From assembly GCF_030692605.1 (NCBI RefSeq), contig NZ_JAUYUD010000114.1:1-64000 (forward strand): a DNA stretch of 64,000 nt. The letters are read 5' to 3'. Under the pieces are notes generated by a model, which ran no database searches, was not told the DNA's origin, and saw only the letters and a program-made list of their open reading frames with translations. This document shows, one piece after another, positions 18,733-28,942 of the stretch. Each line of letters opens with the position of its first letter. The first letter of the stretch is position 1. The translations under genes and the position numbers were made by a program. Origin of the DNA: Lutibacter sp. (GTDB taxonomy: Bacteria > Bacteroidota > Bacteroidia > Flavobacteriales > Flavobacteriaceae).

Positions 18733-20097
18733 ATGAACAATTTCAATTCTATTATAACAATTTGTTTAGTTACACTTTTTGTAAACACTAGTTGTGGACC
18801 ACATAAAAACAAAAGCGCTCAAATTAGTGTAGTAACCGAAAGCGTTGACAATGCTCTTTTAACAAGAGTACAAAAAGAAACCTTCAATTATTTTTGGGAA
18901 GGAGCAGAACCAATATCAGGTATGGCTCGTGAGCGTATTCATATGGATAATATTTATCCACAAAACGATCAAGATATTGTTACCTCTGGCGGTACGGGAT
19001 TTGGGTTAATGGCTATTTTGGTTGGTGTTGAACGCAATTTTATAACCAGAGAACAAGCTTTTCATCGATTTGTGAGAATCACTAATTTTCTTGAAAAAGC
19101 CGATCGTTTTCATGGAGCTTGGCCTCATTGGATAGATGGTAAAACAGGTAAAGTAAAAGCTTTTAGCAAAAAAGATGATGGCGGCGATTTGGTTGAAACT
19201 GCATTTTTAATTCAAGGATTGTTAACCGTTTCAGAATATTTTGAAAATGGAAATGAACAAGAAAAAGCGCTTATTGCCAAAATTGATAAATTATGGAAAG
19301 AAGTGGAATGGAGTTGGTATACTAAGGGAGGTGAAAAGGTGTTATATTGGCACTGGTCACCTAACTATGGCTGGGAAATGAATTTTCCTGTAGGCGGTTA
19401 TAACGAATGCTTAATTATGTATGTTTTAGCAGCATCATCACCAACATATCCAATTTCTAAAGAGGTTTATGACAATGGATGGGCTAAAAGAGGAGCTATT
19501 AGATCTTCAGAAGTGTATTTTGAAGAAGAGGTTGTTCTTAATTATTTCGAACACGATGACGCACCTATTGGGCCTTTATTTTGGGCTCATTATTCCTACT
19601 TAGGCTTAAATCCAACAGGTTTAAAAGATCAATATGCCGATTATTGGAAGTTAACCCAAAACCATGCTAAAATTCATTACAATTATAGTATATCCAATCC
19701 TAAAAATTACAAAGGTTACGGGGAGAATGTTTGGGGATTAACCTCAAGTTATTCAATGAAAGGTTATTCGGGGCATAGACCAGGTGACGATTTAGGCGTA
19801 GTTTCACCAACAGCAGCATTATCATCGTTTCCTTATACCCCAATAGAAAGTATGAAAATGTTGAAATATTTGTATGATAATTCAGATAAGTTGATTGGAA
19901 AATACGGACCGTACGATGCTTTTAGTGAACATCATAATTGGTATTTACCTAGATATTTAGCAATAGATCAAGGACCTATTCCTGTGATGATTGAAAATTA
20001 TAGATCAGGTTTATTATGGAACTTATTTATGAAAAATAATGATGTAAAAGTAGGCTTAAGTAAATTAGGATTCGAAAGTACAGTACTAAAAAATTAA
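18733..20097 (+). CDS. GH144-like endo-beta-1,2-glucanase lipoprotein (first copy)
   Basis: Predicted to cut beta-1,2-glucan into sophoro-oligosaccharides at the surface or in the periplasm. The signal peptide ends in a lipobox (FVNTSC, Cys about 21). The rest is the (alpha/alpha)6 glucoamylase-like domain: LTRVQKETFNYFWEGA, ARERIH, GGTGFGLMAILVGVER, AHFHGAWPHWIDG-type motif (FHGAWPHWIDG), DGGDLVETAFLIQGLL, YWHWSPNYGWEMN and LFWAHYSYLGLNPTGL. 454 residues matches characterised GH144 enzymes. An isocoded neighbour starts 5 bp downstream. The family shares its fold with other glucoamylase-like proteins, so substrate is inferred, strengthened by the GH3 genes nearby. Confidence 0.85.
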   Translation: MNNFNSIITICLVTLFVNTSCGPHKNKSAQISVVTESVDNALLTRVQKETFNYFWEGAEPISGMARERIHMDNIYPQNDQDIVTSGGTGFGLMAILVGVERNFITREQAFHRFVRITNFLEKADRFHGAWPHWIDGKTGKVKAFSKKDDGGDLVETAFLIQGLLTVSEYFENGNEQEKALIAKIDKLWKEVEWSWYTKGGEKVLYWHWSPNYGWEMNFPVGGYNECLIMYVLAASSPTYPISKEVYDNGWAKRGAIRSSEVYFEEEVVLNYFEHDDAPIGPLFWAHYSYLGLNPTGLKDQYADYWKLTQNHAKIHYNYSISNPKNYKGYGENVWGLTSSYSMKGYSGHRPGDDLGVVSPTAALSSFPYTPIESMKMLKYLYDNSDKLIGKYGPYDAFSEHHNWYLPRYLAIDQGPIPVMIENYRSGLLWNLFMKNNDVKVGLSKLGFESTVLKN

Positions 20098-20102
20098 AGG
20101 TC

Positions 20103-21473
20103 ATGAAAAAGTATGCGGTTTTATGGATATTGGTAATGTTTGTGTTTTATTCTTGTAAAAAGGATGATTATACCTATACACCTATTGTTTTTCCAGTTGA
20201 TAATGGCGCTATTATACCAACTATAGGCGATGAAGAATTATTAAATTTTACGCAACGCGAGACTTTTAAATATTTTTGGGATTTTGCCGAAACTAATTCA
20301 GGCGCAGCACGAGAGCGCTATCACCCAAATAACCCATCACAAGATGCACATGTAGTAGCAACCGGAGGAACTGGATTTGGTTTAATGAGTATAATTGTTG
20401 GTATTGAAAGAGGTTTTGTAACCAAAGAACAAGGTTATATGCGATTAAATAAAATAATAGATTTTTTGACAGCAGCTCAGCGTTTTCATGGTGCTTGGCC
20501 TCATTGGATTGACGGTAGAAATGGTAATGTCATTCCTTTTAGCGCACAAGATAATGGTGGCGACTTGGTTGAAACTGCATTTTTAGCTCAAGGCCTTATT
20601 TGTGTTAAAGAATATTTTAAAAACGGAAATGATAATGAAAAAGCATTGTCAAATAAAGCTGATGGATTATGGAAAGGGGTAGAATGGAATTGGTATACTC
20701 AAAACCAAAATGTGTTGTACTGGCATTGGTCACCTAACAATAACTTTAACATAAATATGCAGCTTAAAGGTTACAATGAAGTCTTGATTACCTATATTTT
20801 GGCAGCCGCTTCTCCTGATTTTGGAATTGCCAAAATTGTTTACACCAACGGATGGGCTTCCAACGGAAGTATCAAATCTACAAATATTAAATATGGCCAC
20901 CCTCTTATAGTTAAACATAATGGCGCTATAGAATATGGGGGTCCTCTTTTTTGGGCTCATTATTCATACTTAGGTTTAAATCCAAACAATCTTGCAGATG
21001 AATTTGTTAATTATTGGGATGTAAATACAAATCATTCAAAAATAAATTACAAATATTGTGTTGAAAACCCTAAAGGTTTTAAAGACTATGGAGAAAATTG
21101 TTGGGGGCTTACAGCTAGTTATTCTAGAAACGCGAACGGAAGTATTGGCTATTCTGGGCATAAACCTGGAGAAGAAGATATTGGAGTTATCTCTCCAACA
21201 GCAGCGATTAGTTCAATGCCTTATACACCAACAGAATCATTGAAAGCGCTGCATTATTTTTATAAAAATAAAGATAAATTACTAGGACCAGCTGGGTTTT
21301 ATGACGCCTTTAGTCCTCATCATAATTTTTGGGTTGCAGATGCTTATTTAGCCATAGACCAAGGGCCAATTATTATTATGATTGAGAATTATAGGTCTAA
21401 ATTGATTTGGAATTTGTTTATGCAAAACACCGAGGTTAAAAAAGGGTTAACAAAACTTGGCTTCACCTATTAA
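20103..21473 (+). CDS. GH144-like endo-beta-1,2-glucanase lipoprotein (second copy)
   Basis: Tandem paralogue of the preceding gene with the same domain and motif order: NFTQRETFKYFWDFAE, GGTGFGLMSIIVGIERG, FHGAWPHWIDGRNG, NGGDLVETAFLAQGL, YWHWSPNNNFNIN and LFWAHYSYLGLNPNNL. It also has a lipobox signal (FVFYSC followed by KKDD). By eye more than half of residues are shared, but loops differ (an extra NANGS near SYSRNANGS), suggesting the two copies may prefer different chain lengths or locations. Co-transcribed, 5 bp after the first copy. Confidence 0.85.
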   Translation: MKKYAVLWILVMFVFYSCKKDDYTYTPIVFPVDNGAIIPTIGDEELLNFTQRETFKYFWDFAETNSGAARERYHPNNPSQDAHVVATGGTGFGLMSIIVGIERGFVTKEQGYMRLNKIIDFLTAAQRFHGAWPHWIDGRNGNVIPFSAQDNGGDLVETAFLAQGLICVKEYFKNGNDNEKALSNKADGLWKGVEWNWYTQNQNVLYWHWSPNNNFNINMQLKGYNEVLITYILAAASPDFGIAKIVYTNGWASNGSIKSTNIKYGHPLIVKHNGAIEYGGPLFWAHYSYLGLNPNNLADEFVNYWDVNTNHSKINYKYCVENPKGFKDYGENCWGLTASYSRNANGSIGYSGHKPGEEDIGVISPTAAISSMPYTPTESLKALHYFYKNKDKLLGPAGFYDAFSPHHNFWVADAYLAIDQGPIIIMIENYRSKLIWNLFMQNTEVKKGLTKLGFTY

Positions 21474-21491
21474 AACTTCAAAATTAGAAGA

Positions 21492-22319
21492 ATGAATAGC
21501 TTTAATAATTATTTAAAATCATTTTTTTTTGTAAGGTTAAAAATCGTAGTTTGTTTAATAATATTAGGTTTAAGTCCTAATTTAAACGCTCAAGATCAAG
21601 AAATTTTTCAAAAAAAAGTGTTTGTAAAAGGGAAAGACACGTTGCTTTATAGAATATTGTATCCTGTAAATTTTTCAAAAGAAAAAACGTATCCTGTGTT
21701 GTTATTTTTACACGGAGCAGGTGAAAGAGGGAATGATAATGCATCTCAATTAACACATGGAAGTGCTTTATTTACCAACCCCAATAATAGAATACTTTTT
21801 CCTGTAATTGTTCTATTTCCTCAATGTTCACTTGATAATTATTGGTCTAATGTTGAAATAGACCGATCAACAAAACCAATTTCATTTAAATTTCAGAGTG
21901 ATGAAGCTCCAACTAAATCCTTAGGATTAGTTATTGAATTAATGGATTATCTATTGCAAAAACCTTTTGTTAATAGGCAACAAGTTTATGTTATGGGATT
22001 GTCTATGGGAGGAATGGGAACTTTCGAAATATTGGCAAAAAGACCTACTGTTTTTGCAGCAGCAATTCCAATTTGTGGTGGCGGAAATCCTTCAACTGCA
22101 ACATTATATGCAAAAAATACAGCACTATGGGTATTTCATGGCTCAAAAGACGATGTTGTGAACCCACAGTTTTCAGTTGAAATGGTGAAAGGAATTTTAG
22201 ATGCAGGAGGAAATCCAAATTTCACATTATTCGGAGATGCCAATCATAATAGTTGGGATCATGCTTTTGCCGAGCAGAATTTATTAGGATGGCTATTCTC
22301 AAAAAAAAGAAAAGAATAA
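21492..22319 (+). CDS. Secreted alpha/beta-hydrolase (prolyl-oligopeptidase/esterase-like)
   Basis: An exported hydrolase with a signal peptide ending near LNAQ. It shows an oxyanion/HGAGERG strand (LLFLHGAGERGND), a nucleophile elbow GLSMGG (Ser about 171), an Asp after strand 7 (FHGSKDD, about 220) and a His in ANHNSW (about 252), a complete catalytic triad. The size and motifs fit the PHB-depolymerase/carbohydrate-esterase-like group often encoded in PULs. It could remove acyl decorations from the glycan; substrate unknown. It starts 18 bp after the second GH144 gene and ends 11 bp before the GH3 start. Confidence 0.82.
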   Translation: MNSFNNYLKSFFFVRLKIVVCLIILGLSPNLNAQDQEIFQKKVFVKGKDTLLYRILYPVNFSKEKTYPVLLFLHGAGERGNDNASQLTHGSALFTNPNNRILFPVIVLFPQCSLDNYWSNVEIDRSTKPISFKFQSDEAPTKSLGLVIELMDYLLQKPFVNRQQVYVMGLSMGGMGTFEILAKRPTVFAAAIPICGGGNPSTATLYAKNTALWVFHGSKDDVVNPQFSVEMVKGILDAGGNPNFTLFGDANHNSWDHAFAEQNLLGWLFSKKRKE

Positions 22320-22330
22320 AAATAAGAAGA

Positions 22331-24643
22331 ATGAAAATTAGAAAAATAAATATAATTACAAGTAGTGTTTTTACGTTGCTGTTTTTTTATGGCTGCACAA
22401 GCACAAAAATAAATACGATAAAGCAGGTATCATCAATTGACCAGAAAGTTGATTCTATTGTAAAATTAATGACCTTAGGGGAAAAATTAGGACAACTAAA
22501 TTTGCCTGGTGCAGGGGATATAACTACCGGTCAGGCCAAAAGTTCTGATATCGCTAAAAAAATTGAAGAAGGAAAAGTAGGTGGTTTATTCAGCATAAAA
22601 GGTGTACAAAAAATAAAGGAAGTTCAAAAATTGGCAGTTGAAAAAAGTAGGTTAAAAATACCATTGCTTTTTGGAATGGATGTTATTCATGGGTATGAAA
22701 CAACGTTCCCTATACCCTTAGGATTATCCGCTTCTTGGGACATGGATTTGATTGAAAAAACTACTCGAATAGCAGCTCAAGAGGCAAGTGCCGATGGTAT
22801 TAATTGGACCTTTTCTCCGATGGTAGATATTTCTAGAGATCCAAGGTGGGGAAGGGTTTCAGAAGGTGTTGGTGAAGATCCTTTTTTAGGCGGAGAGATT
22901 GCCAAAGCTATGATAAAAGGGTATCAAGGCGATGATTTAACCAAGAACAATACGATTATGGCTTGTGTTAAACATTTTGCTTTATATGGAGCTCCTGAAG
23001 CGGGGAGGGATTACAATACCGTTGATATGAGTAGGATTCGTATGTATAATGAGTATTTTCATCCCTATAAAGCAGCAGTAGAAGCGGGGGTTGGTTCTGT
23101 TATGACATCGTTCAATGAAATTGATGGTATTCCCGCAACGGGTAATAAATGGTTGCTAGACGAAGTGTTAAGAAAACAATGGGGATTTGATGGTTTTGTT
23201 GTTACGGACTATACAGGTATAAATGAAATGATTGAACATGGAATGGGAGATTTAAAAGAAAGTTCGGCCCTAGCTTTAAATGCAGGCACAGATATGGATA
23301 TGATTGGAGAAGGGTATTTGAAAACTTTAGAATTAGCACTGAAAGAAGGTTTGGTTAATATCGAACAAATTGACAATGCTGTAAAAAGAATTTTAAAAGC
23401 CAAATACAAATTAGGATTATTTCAAGATCCATACAAATATTGTGATGAGAACAGGGCTGAAACTGAAATTTTTACAAATGAAAACAGAGCTTTTTCTAGA
23501 AAAGTAGCTGCTGAAACAATGGTTTTATTAAAAAATGAACGTCAAGTATTGCCTCTAAAAAAAGCTGGAACAATTGCGTTAATTGGTCCTTTAGCAAATA
23601 CTAAAGAAAACATGCCTGGCACCTGGAGTGTTGCAACAAAACACAATTTGGCAGTCTCTTTTTTAGATGGTCTTAAAACTGTTGTTGGTGACAAAGCAAT
23701 TATTTTGTATGCTAAAGGAAGTAATCTAGATTATGATGCTGAATTTGAGAGTAAAGCTACTATGTTTGGTAAAGAATTACATAGAGATAGTAGAACAGAT
23801 AAGCAACTATTAGATGAGGCTATAGCTATTGCTTCTAGAGCAGATGTAATTATTGCTGCAATAGGAGAATCTTCTGAAATGAGTGGAGAATCTAGTAGCA
23901 GAACGAATCTAGAAATTCCACAAGCTCAAAAAGACTTGTTGAACGCATTGCTTAAAATAGGAAAACCTGTTGTGTTAACATTATTTACAGGGAGACCACT
24001 AGTTTTAAAGGAGGAAATGAAAACAGTTCCAGCTATTCTAAATGTTTGGTTTCCTGGAAGTGAAGGAGGCTTGCCAATAGCAGATGTGTTATTTGGAGAT
24101 GTAAACCCATCTGGTAAATTAACGGCAACTTTTCCTCAAAATGTTGGCCAAATTCCAATTTTTTACAATCATAAAAATACAGGGAGACCTCTGGATAATA
24201 CAGAAGGAAAGTTTGTTAAATTTTTATCTAATTATATAGATGAAAGAAACGAACCATTATTCCCATTCGGTTTTGGACTTAGTTATACAACTTTTGCGTA
24301 CAGCAATTTAAAATTAAGTACAGATAAAATTACATTTAATGGAACTTTAGAAGTTTCGATTGAGGTTACCAATACTGGAAATTACGATGGAAAAGAAGTA
24401 GTACAATTATATATTAGAGACCTAGTTGGTTCTGTTACCAGACCAGTAAAAGAATTAAAAGGATTTAAGAAAATTGAACTAAAAAAAGGACAAACAGAAA
24501 CTGTGAAATTCCTGTTAACTGTTGAAGATTTAAAATTCTACAATTACAACTTAGATTTTGTTGCAGAACCTGGTAATTTTGAAATTTTTGTTGGAACTAG
24601 TTCTGTCGAAAATTTAAAATCAAATTTCAAATTAATTAAATAA
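22331..24643 (+). CDS. GH3 beta-glucosidase lipoprotein (first copy)
   Basis: Removes glucose from the non-reducing end of beta-gluco-oligosaccharides. The start at 22331 (MKIRKINIITS) is chosen over the ORF-track start at 22253 because it gives a proper lipobox signal peptide (FFYGC) and avoids a 67-bp overlap with the esterase. The N-terminal barrel carries GMDVIHGYETTFPIPLG and the nucleophile motif GFVVTDY (Asp about 293 from this start). The second domain has GESSEMSGESSSRTNLEIP, where the acid/base Glu is expected, and a C-terminal Fn3-like domain (VEVTNTGNYDGKEVVQLYI). 770 residues is standard. Together with GH144 this resembles known sophoro-oligosaccharide-cleaving GH3 enzymes. Confidence 0.92.
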   Translation: MKIRKINIITSSVFTLLFFYGCTSTKINTIKQVSSIDQKVDSIVKLMTLGEKLGQLNLPGAGDITTGQAKSSDIAKKIEEGKVGGLFSIKGVQKIKEVQKLAVEKSRLKIPLLFGMDVIHGYETTFPIPLGLSASWDMDLIEKTTRIAAQEASADGINWTFSPMVDISRDPRWGRVSEGVGEDPFLGGEIAKAMIKGYQGDDLTKNNTIMACVKHFALYGAPEAGRDYNTVDMSRIRMYNEYFHPYKAAVEAGVGSVMTSFNEIDGIPATGNKWLLDEVLRKQWGFDGFVVTDYTGINEMIEHGMGDLKESSALALNAGTDMDMIGEGYLKTLELALKEGLVNIEQIDNAVKRILKAKYKLGLFQDPYKYCDENRAETEIFTNENRAFSRKVAAETMVLLKNERQVLPLKKAGTIALIGPLANTKENMPGTWSVATKHNLAVSFLDGLKTVVGDKAIILYAKGSNLDYDAEFESKATMFGKELHRDSRTDKQLLDEAIAIASRADVIIAAIGESSEMSGESSSRTNLEIPQAQKDLLNALLKIGKPVVLTLFTGRPLVLKEEMKTVPAILNVWFPGSEGGLPIADVLFGDVNPSGKLTATFPQNVGQIPIFYNHKNTGRPLDNTEGKFVKFLSNYIDERNEPLFPFGFGLSYTTFAYSNLKLSTDKITFNGTLEVSIEVTNTGNYDGKEVVQLYIRDLVGSVTRPVKELKGFKKIELKKGQTETVKFLLTVEDLKFYNYNLDFVAEPGNFEIFVGTSSVENLKSNFKLIK

Positions 24644-24684
24644 AAAAGAAACAACTCTTTTATAGAGGTATTACAACTATTATT

Positions 24685-26433
24685 ATGAAGAAACTATTTT
24701 TTTTCTGTGCCGTGTTTTCATTTTTTGGTCTTATTGCACAGCAAAAAACGTATTGTAATCCTGTAAATATTGATTATGGATACACTCCTTTTAAAGTATT
24801 TTCACAAGAAGGAAAGCATAGAACAACTGCAGATCCTGTTATTGTAAACTTTAAAAACAATTATTTTTTGTTTGCCACCAATCAAGAAGGTTATTGGTGG
24901 AGCGACAATATGCTTGATTGGAATTTTGTGTATAGAAAATTTTTAATAGATGATAAGTATATTCACGATTTAAATGCACCAGGAGTATTTGCAATGAAAG
25001 ATACGCTGTACGTTCATGGCTCAACCCACCAAAAAGATTTTCCTATTTGGAAAAGCGGAAACCCTACTAAAGATGAATGGTTTATAGCCGTAGACACCTT
25101 AAACGTAGGAGCTTGGGATCCAGCATTTTTCTACGACAAGGAAAAAGACAAACTGTTTTTATATTGGGGCTCTAGCAACGAATTTCCTTTATTAGGAACA
25201 GAACTAAATACTAAAACGTTACAATCGGACGGATTTGTTAAACCATTAATTTCGCTAAAACCTCAAGATCACGGTTGGGAACGATTTGGAGAATATAATG
25301 ACAATACTTTTTTAAAACCATTTTTAGAAGGTGCCGAGATTACCAAATACAACAATAAATATTACCTACAATATGGCGCACCCGCTACAGAATTTAGCGG
25401 TTATGCAGATGGTGTTTACGTTAGTAAAAATCCTTTAGAAGGCTTTCAATATCAATCTCATAACCCGTTTTCATATAAGCCTGGAGGTTTTGCAAGAGGT
25501 GCAGGTCATGGTGCAACATACCAAGATCATTTTGGCAATTGGTGGCATACATCAACCATAATTTTAGGTGTTAAAAATAATTTTGAAAGAAGAATAGGTA
25601 TTTGGCCAGCAGGTTTTGATAAAGACGATGTGATGTATAGCAACACCGCCTATGGAGATTATCCAACTTTTTTACCACATCAAAATGCAAACCATCTTAA
25701 TGGGTTATTTACCGGTTGGATGTTGTTAAACTATAATAAACCTGTTCAGGTTTCATCAACTCTAGGAGGCTATAATCCAAATTATGCGGTTGATGAAGAT
25801 ATGAAAACGCATTGGTCTGCCAAAACAAGTAACAAAGGTGAGTGGTTTCAAACCGATTTAGGAGAAATTTCTACCATAAAAGCCATACAACTTAATTATG
25901 CCGATCAAGATGTTGAATTTATGGGTAAATCTTTAGGTAAGTTTCACCAATTCAAAATATATAGTTCAAATGATGGAAAGAGTTGGAAAATCTTAATTGA
26001 TAAAAGTCAAAATAAAACAGATGTGCCACATGATTATATAGAGCTTGGAAACCCAATAAAAGCACGCTATCTAAAAATAGAAAATATTGCGATGCCAACA
26101 GGTAAATTTGCCATTAGCGGTTTTAGAGTTTTCGGTAATGGAATGTCTGAGAAACCATCTGTTGTAGAAAAATTTGTGGTTTTGCGTGCCGATCCTAATA
26201 GAGATGGGGAACGGAGAAGTGCTTGGTTAAAATGGCAACAGAATAAAGAAGCTGATGGCTACGTAATCTATTTTGGAAAAACACCGGATAAATTATATGG
26301 AAGCATTATGGTTTACAGTAAAAACGATTATTCTTTTACAGGAATGGATAGATTAGATACGTATTATTTTCAAATAGAGGCGTTTAATAACACAGGAATA
26401 TCACCTCGTTCCAACATGGTAATTTCGCAATAA
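24685..26433 (+). CDS. GH43-like five-bladed propeller enzyme with discoidin (F5/8C) and Fn3 domains
   Basis: Exported enzyme (signal peptide ending GLIAQ). The propeller has three acidic residues in the GH43 pattern: Asp about 50 in TADPVIV, Asp about 145 in GAWDPAFFYD, and Glu about 218 in EGAEITKYNNKYYLQYG. A discoidin/CBM32-like domain follows (about 350-475: YNPNYAVDEDMKTHWSA, GEWFQTDLGEISTIKAI), then an Fn3-like domain (about 490-582: ADGYVIYFGKTPDKLYG). GH43 enzymes usually act on arabinose, xylose or galactose linkages, so its place in a glucan PUL is unexpected. It may process a side chain or represent a divergent subfamily. Confidence 0.78.
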   Translation: MKKLFFFCAVFSFFGLIAQQKTYCNPVNIDYGYTPFKVFSQEGKHRTTADPVIVNFKNNYFLFATNQEGYWWSDNMLDWNFVYRKFLIDDKYIHDLNAPGVFAMKDTLYVHGSTHQKDFPIWKSGNPTKDEWFIAVDTLNVGAWDPAFFYDKEKDKLFLYWGSSNEFPLLGTELNTKTLQSDGFVKPLISLKPQDHGWERFGEYNDNTFLKPFLEGAEITKYNNKYYLQYGAPATEFSGYADGVYVSKNPLEGFQYQSHNPFSYKPGGFARGAGHGATYQDHFGNWWHTSTIILGVKNNFERRIGIWPAGFDKDDVMYSNTAYGDYPTFLPHQNANHLNGLFTGWMLLNYNKPVQVSSTLGGYNPNYAVDEDMKTHWSAKTSNKGEWFQTDLGEISTIKAIQLNYADQDVEFMGKSLGKFHQFKIYSSNDGKSWKILIDKSQNKTDVPHDYIELGNPIKARYLKIENIAMPTGKFAISGFRVFGNGMSEKPSVVEKFVVLRADPNRDGERRSAWLKWQQNKEADGYVIYFGKTPDKLYGSIMVYSKNDYSFTGMDRLDTYYFQIEAFNNTGISPRSNMVISQ

Positions 26434-26462
26434 AAACAAAATAAAAGTTTAAATAATTATAA

Positions 26463-28715
26463 ATGACAAGAATTATTAAGTTTTCAGTTCTAATGCTAAG
26501 CATCGTATTTATTTTTTCGAACTGTGAAAAAAATAATAAGAATAATCAAAGCGAAGTAGACGATGTAATGGACAATTTTATAGATAGTTTGTTGCAAGAA
26601 ATGACCTTAGATGAAAAAATTGGTCAAACAGTTTTATTTTCTGCAGGGTGGGAAGTAACAGGTCCTACATTAGATTCTAATTATGTTGTTTATTTAAAAG
26701 AAGGTATGGTAGGTGCTATTTTTAATATCCATTCTGCAAAAGGATCAAAAGAATTTCAACGCATAGCAGTTGAGGAAACACGTTTAGGAATTCCATTATT
26801 ATTTGGTTATGATGTAATACATGGCTATAAAACTATTTTTCCAATTTCATTGGGCGAATCTGCTTCTTGGGATTTGGAGATGATTGAACAATCCGCTCGA
26901 GTTGCAGCCGAGGAAGCTTCATCCGCAGGTTTACATTGGACTTTTGCGCCTATGATTGATGTAACAAGGGATCCTCGTTGGGGCAGGGTGTCCGAAGGTT
27001 CTGGAGAAGATGTATATTTAGGAAACCAAATTGCAATGGCTCGGGTTAAAGGTTTTCAAGGAGACGATTTATCTAATAACAATACCATATTAGCTTGCGC
27101 TAAACATTATGCAGCTTATGGTGCACCATTGGCGGGTAGAGATTATAATACGGTCGATATGTCGGAACGTGAATTGAGAACAACATATCTTCCTCCTTTT
27201 AAAGCGGCTATTGATGCTGGCGTATCCACTTTTATGACTTCATTCAACGATTTAAACGGAATTCCAGCATCTGGTAATAAGTTTCTATTAACTGATATTT
27301 TAAGAAATGAATGGAATTTTGAAGGTTTTGTGGTTACAGATTATACTTCCATAAACGAAATGATTCCTCACGGTTTTTCAAAAGATGAAAAGCATGCAGG
27401 AGAACAAGCCATAAATGCAGGAGTTGATATGGATATGCAAGGCGGAATTTTCTTAAGAAATTTAAAAACCTTGGTTGAAGAAGGAAAAGTATCAGAAAAA
27501 ACAATAACCGAAGCTGCAAGAAAAATTTTGGTTATGAAATATAAATTAGGGCTGTTTGAAGATCCTTATAGATATGCTGATGAAGAAAGAGAAGCAGCGA
27601 CACTTAATAAACCAGAATTCTTGGAAAAAGCGCGAGAAATGGCACGAAAATCAATGGTTCTATTAAAAAATGAAAATCAAACATTACCACTTTCAAAAAA
27701 TACAAAAATTGCATTAATTGGCCCTTTGGTAAAAGATGAAAACCATATTATAGGCTCTTGGTCGGCTCAAGGCGATCGTAATGGAAAAGCAGTAAGTGTT
27801 TTTGAAGGTGTTACAGAAATTTTAGGTTCGAGCAAAAATATTCTTTACTCAAAAGGATGTGAAATTGAAGGAGAAGATAAAACTTATTTTAATGAGGCAA
27901 TTCGTATAGCAAAACAATCGGATGTTGTTGTTATGGTAGTTGGAGAAAGCGAAGGCATGAGCGGCGAAGCTAGAAGTAGAACAAATTTGGATTTACCCGG
28001 TGTACAAAAAGAATTAATAGCTGAAATGAAAAAAACCGGAAAACCAATCGTTTTAGTTTTGATGAATGGCAGACCATTAACACTTGAATATGAAAATAAG
28101 ACTGCTGATGCAATTTTAGAAACTTGGTGGCCAGGTACCATGGGCGGTTTGGCAATTGCTGATGTGCTATTTGGAGATTATAACCCTTCTGGAAAATTAC
28201 CAATAACATTTCCTAGAAATGTAGGTCAAATACCAATTTTTTATAATGCAAAAAACACAGGTAGACCTTATGATCCTAAGACACCTGAAATTACATATAG
28301 ATCAAGATATCTAGATGTTGCAAATACGCCTTTGTATCCTTTTGGATACGGATTGAGCTATACATCATTTGAATATTCGAATTTAACAATTAACAAAGCA
28401 GAATTTAGCTTAAATGAAACAATTAATATAAATGTAACTATAAAAAATACAGGTAAATACAAAGGAGAAGAAACCATACAGCTATATGTTCAAGATTTAG
28501 TCGGTAGTGTTACAAGACCGTTAAAAGAGCTTAAAAGGTTTAAAAAAATAACACTAACACCAAATCAATCTAAAAACATAACATTTACGTTAACAGCAGA
28601 AGATTTAGTATTTTACACCTATGATATGAGTTTTAAAGCTGAGACAGGTGAATTTAAAATATTTGTTGGCACAAATAGTCGCGATGTTTTAGAAAATAAA
28701 TTTATTTTAAAATAA
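26463..28715 (+). CDS. GH3 beta-glucosidase lipoprotein (second copy)
   Basis: Paralogue of the first GH3, with a lipobox signal (FIFSNC), FGYDVIHGYKTIFPISLG, nucleophile motif GFVVTDY (Asp about 293), GESEGMSGEARSRTNLDLP and the C-terminal Fn3-like domain. The two differ around the substrate entrance (the first copy has GAPEAGRDYN, this one GAPLAGRDYN, with more divergence in the N-terminal loops), so different chain lengths or linkages are possible. It starts 29 bp after the GH43-like gene and is probably the last enzyme of the operon. 750 residues is normal. Confidence 0.92.
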   Translation: MTRIIKFSVLMLSIVFIFSNCEKNNKNNQSEVDDVMDNFIDSLLQEMTLDEKIGQTVLFSAGWEVTGPTLDSNYVVYLKEGMVGAIFNIHSAKGSKEFQRIAVEETRLGIPLLFGYDVIHGYKTIFPISLGESASWDLEMIEQSARVAAEEASSAGLHWTFAPMIDVTRDPRWGRVSEGSGEDVYLGNQIAMARVKGFQGDDLSNNNTILACAKHYAAYGAPLAGRDYNTVDMSERELRTTYLPPFKAAIDAGVSTFMTSFNDLNGIPASGNKFLLTDILRNEWNFEGFVVTDYTSINEMIPHGFSKDEKHAGEQAINAGVDMDMQGGIFLRNLKTLVEEGKVSEKTITEAARKILVMKYKLGLFEDPYRYADEEREAATLNKPEFLEKAREMARKSMVLLKNENQTLPLSKNTKIALIGPLVKDENHIIGSWSAQGDRNGKAVSVFEGVTEILGSSKNILYSKGCEIEGEDKTYFNEAIRIAKQSDVVVMVVGESEGMSGEARSRTNLDLPGVQKELIAEMKKTGKPIVLVLMNGRPLTLEYENKTADAILETWWPGTMGGLAIADVLFGDYNPSGKLPITFPRNVGQIPIFYNAKNTGRPYDPKTPEITYRSRYLDVANTPLYPFGYGLSYTSFEYSNLTINKAEFSLNETININVTIKNTGKYKGEETIQLYVQDLVGSVTRPLKELKRFKKITLTPNQSKNITFTLTAEDLVFYTYDMSFKAETGEFKIFVGTNSRDVLENKFILK

Positions 28716-28942
28716 AGTTTTTTCAGAAGTTTCTTGTAAGAATTAAAAAAACCTTATTTAAAATTTACGATTCTTCTAAAATGAATTTTAAAATGCAAGT
28801 AAAGAATCAATAAATAAAAATTTTAAAAACTGGAATAACAAAAAATAATTAAATCACTTCAATTTTAACTAAAGTTATAAAAGAATTATCGTATTTTCAT
28901 CGCTTTAAAAAATTACATAATATTAATTTTAAATATTTAACA

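Noticed and set aside
22253-22330. Longer N-terminus for the first GH3 protein in the ORF track
   Set aside because: It would overlap the esterase gene by 67 bp and bury the lipoprotein signal peptide; the ATG at 22331 gives a normal lipobox start.
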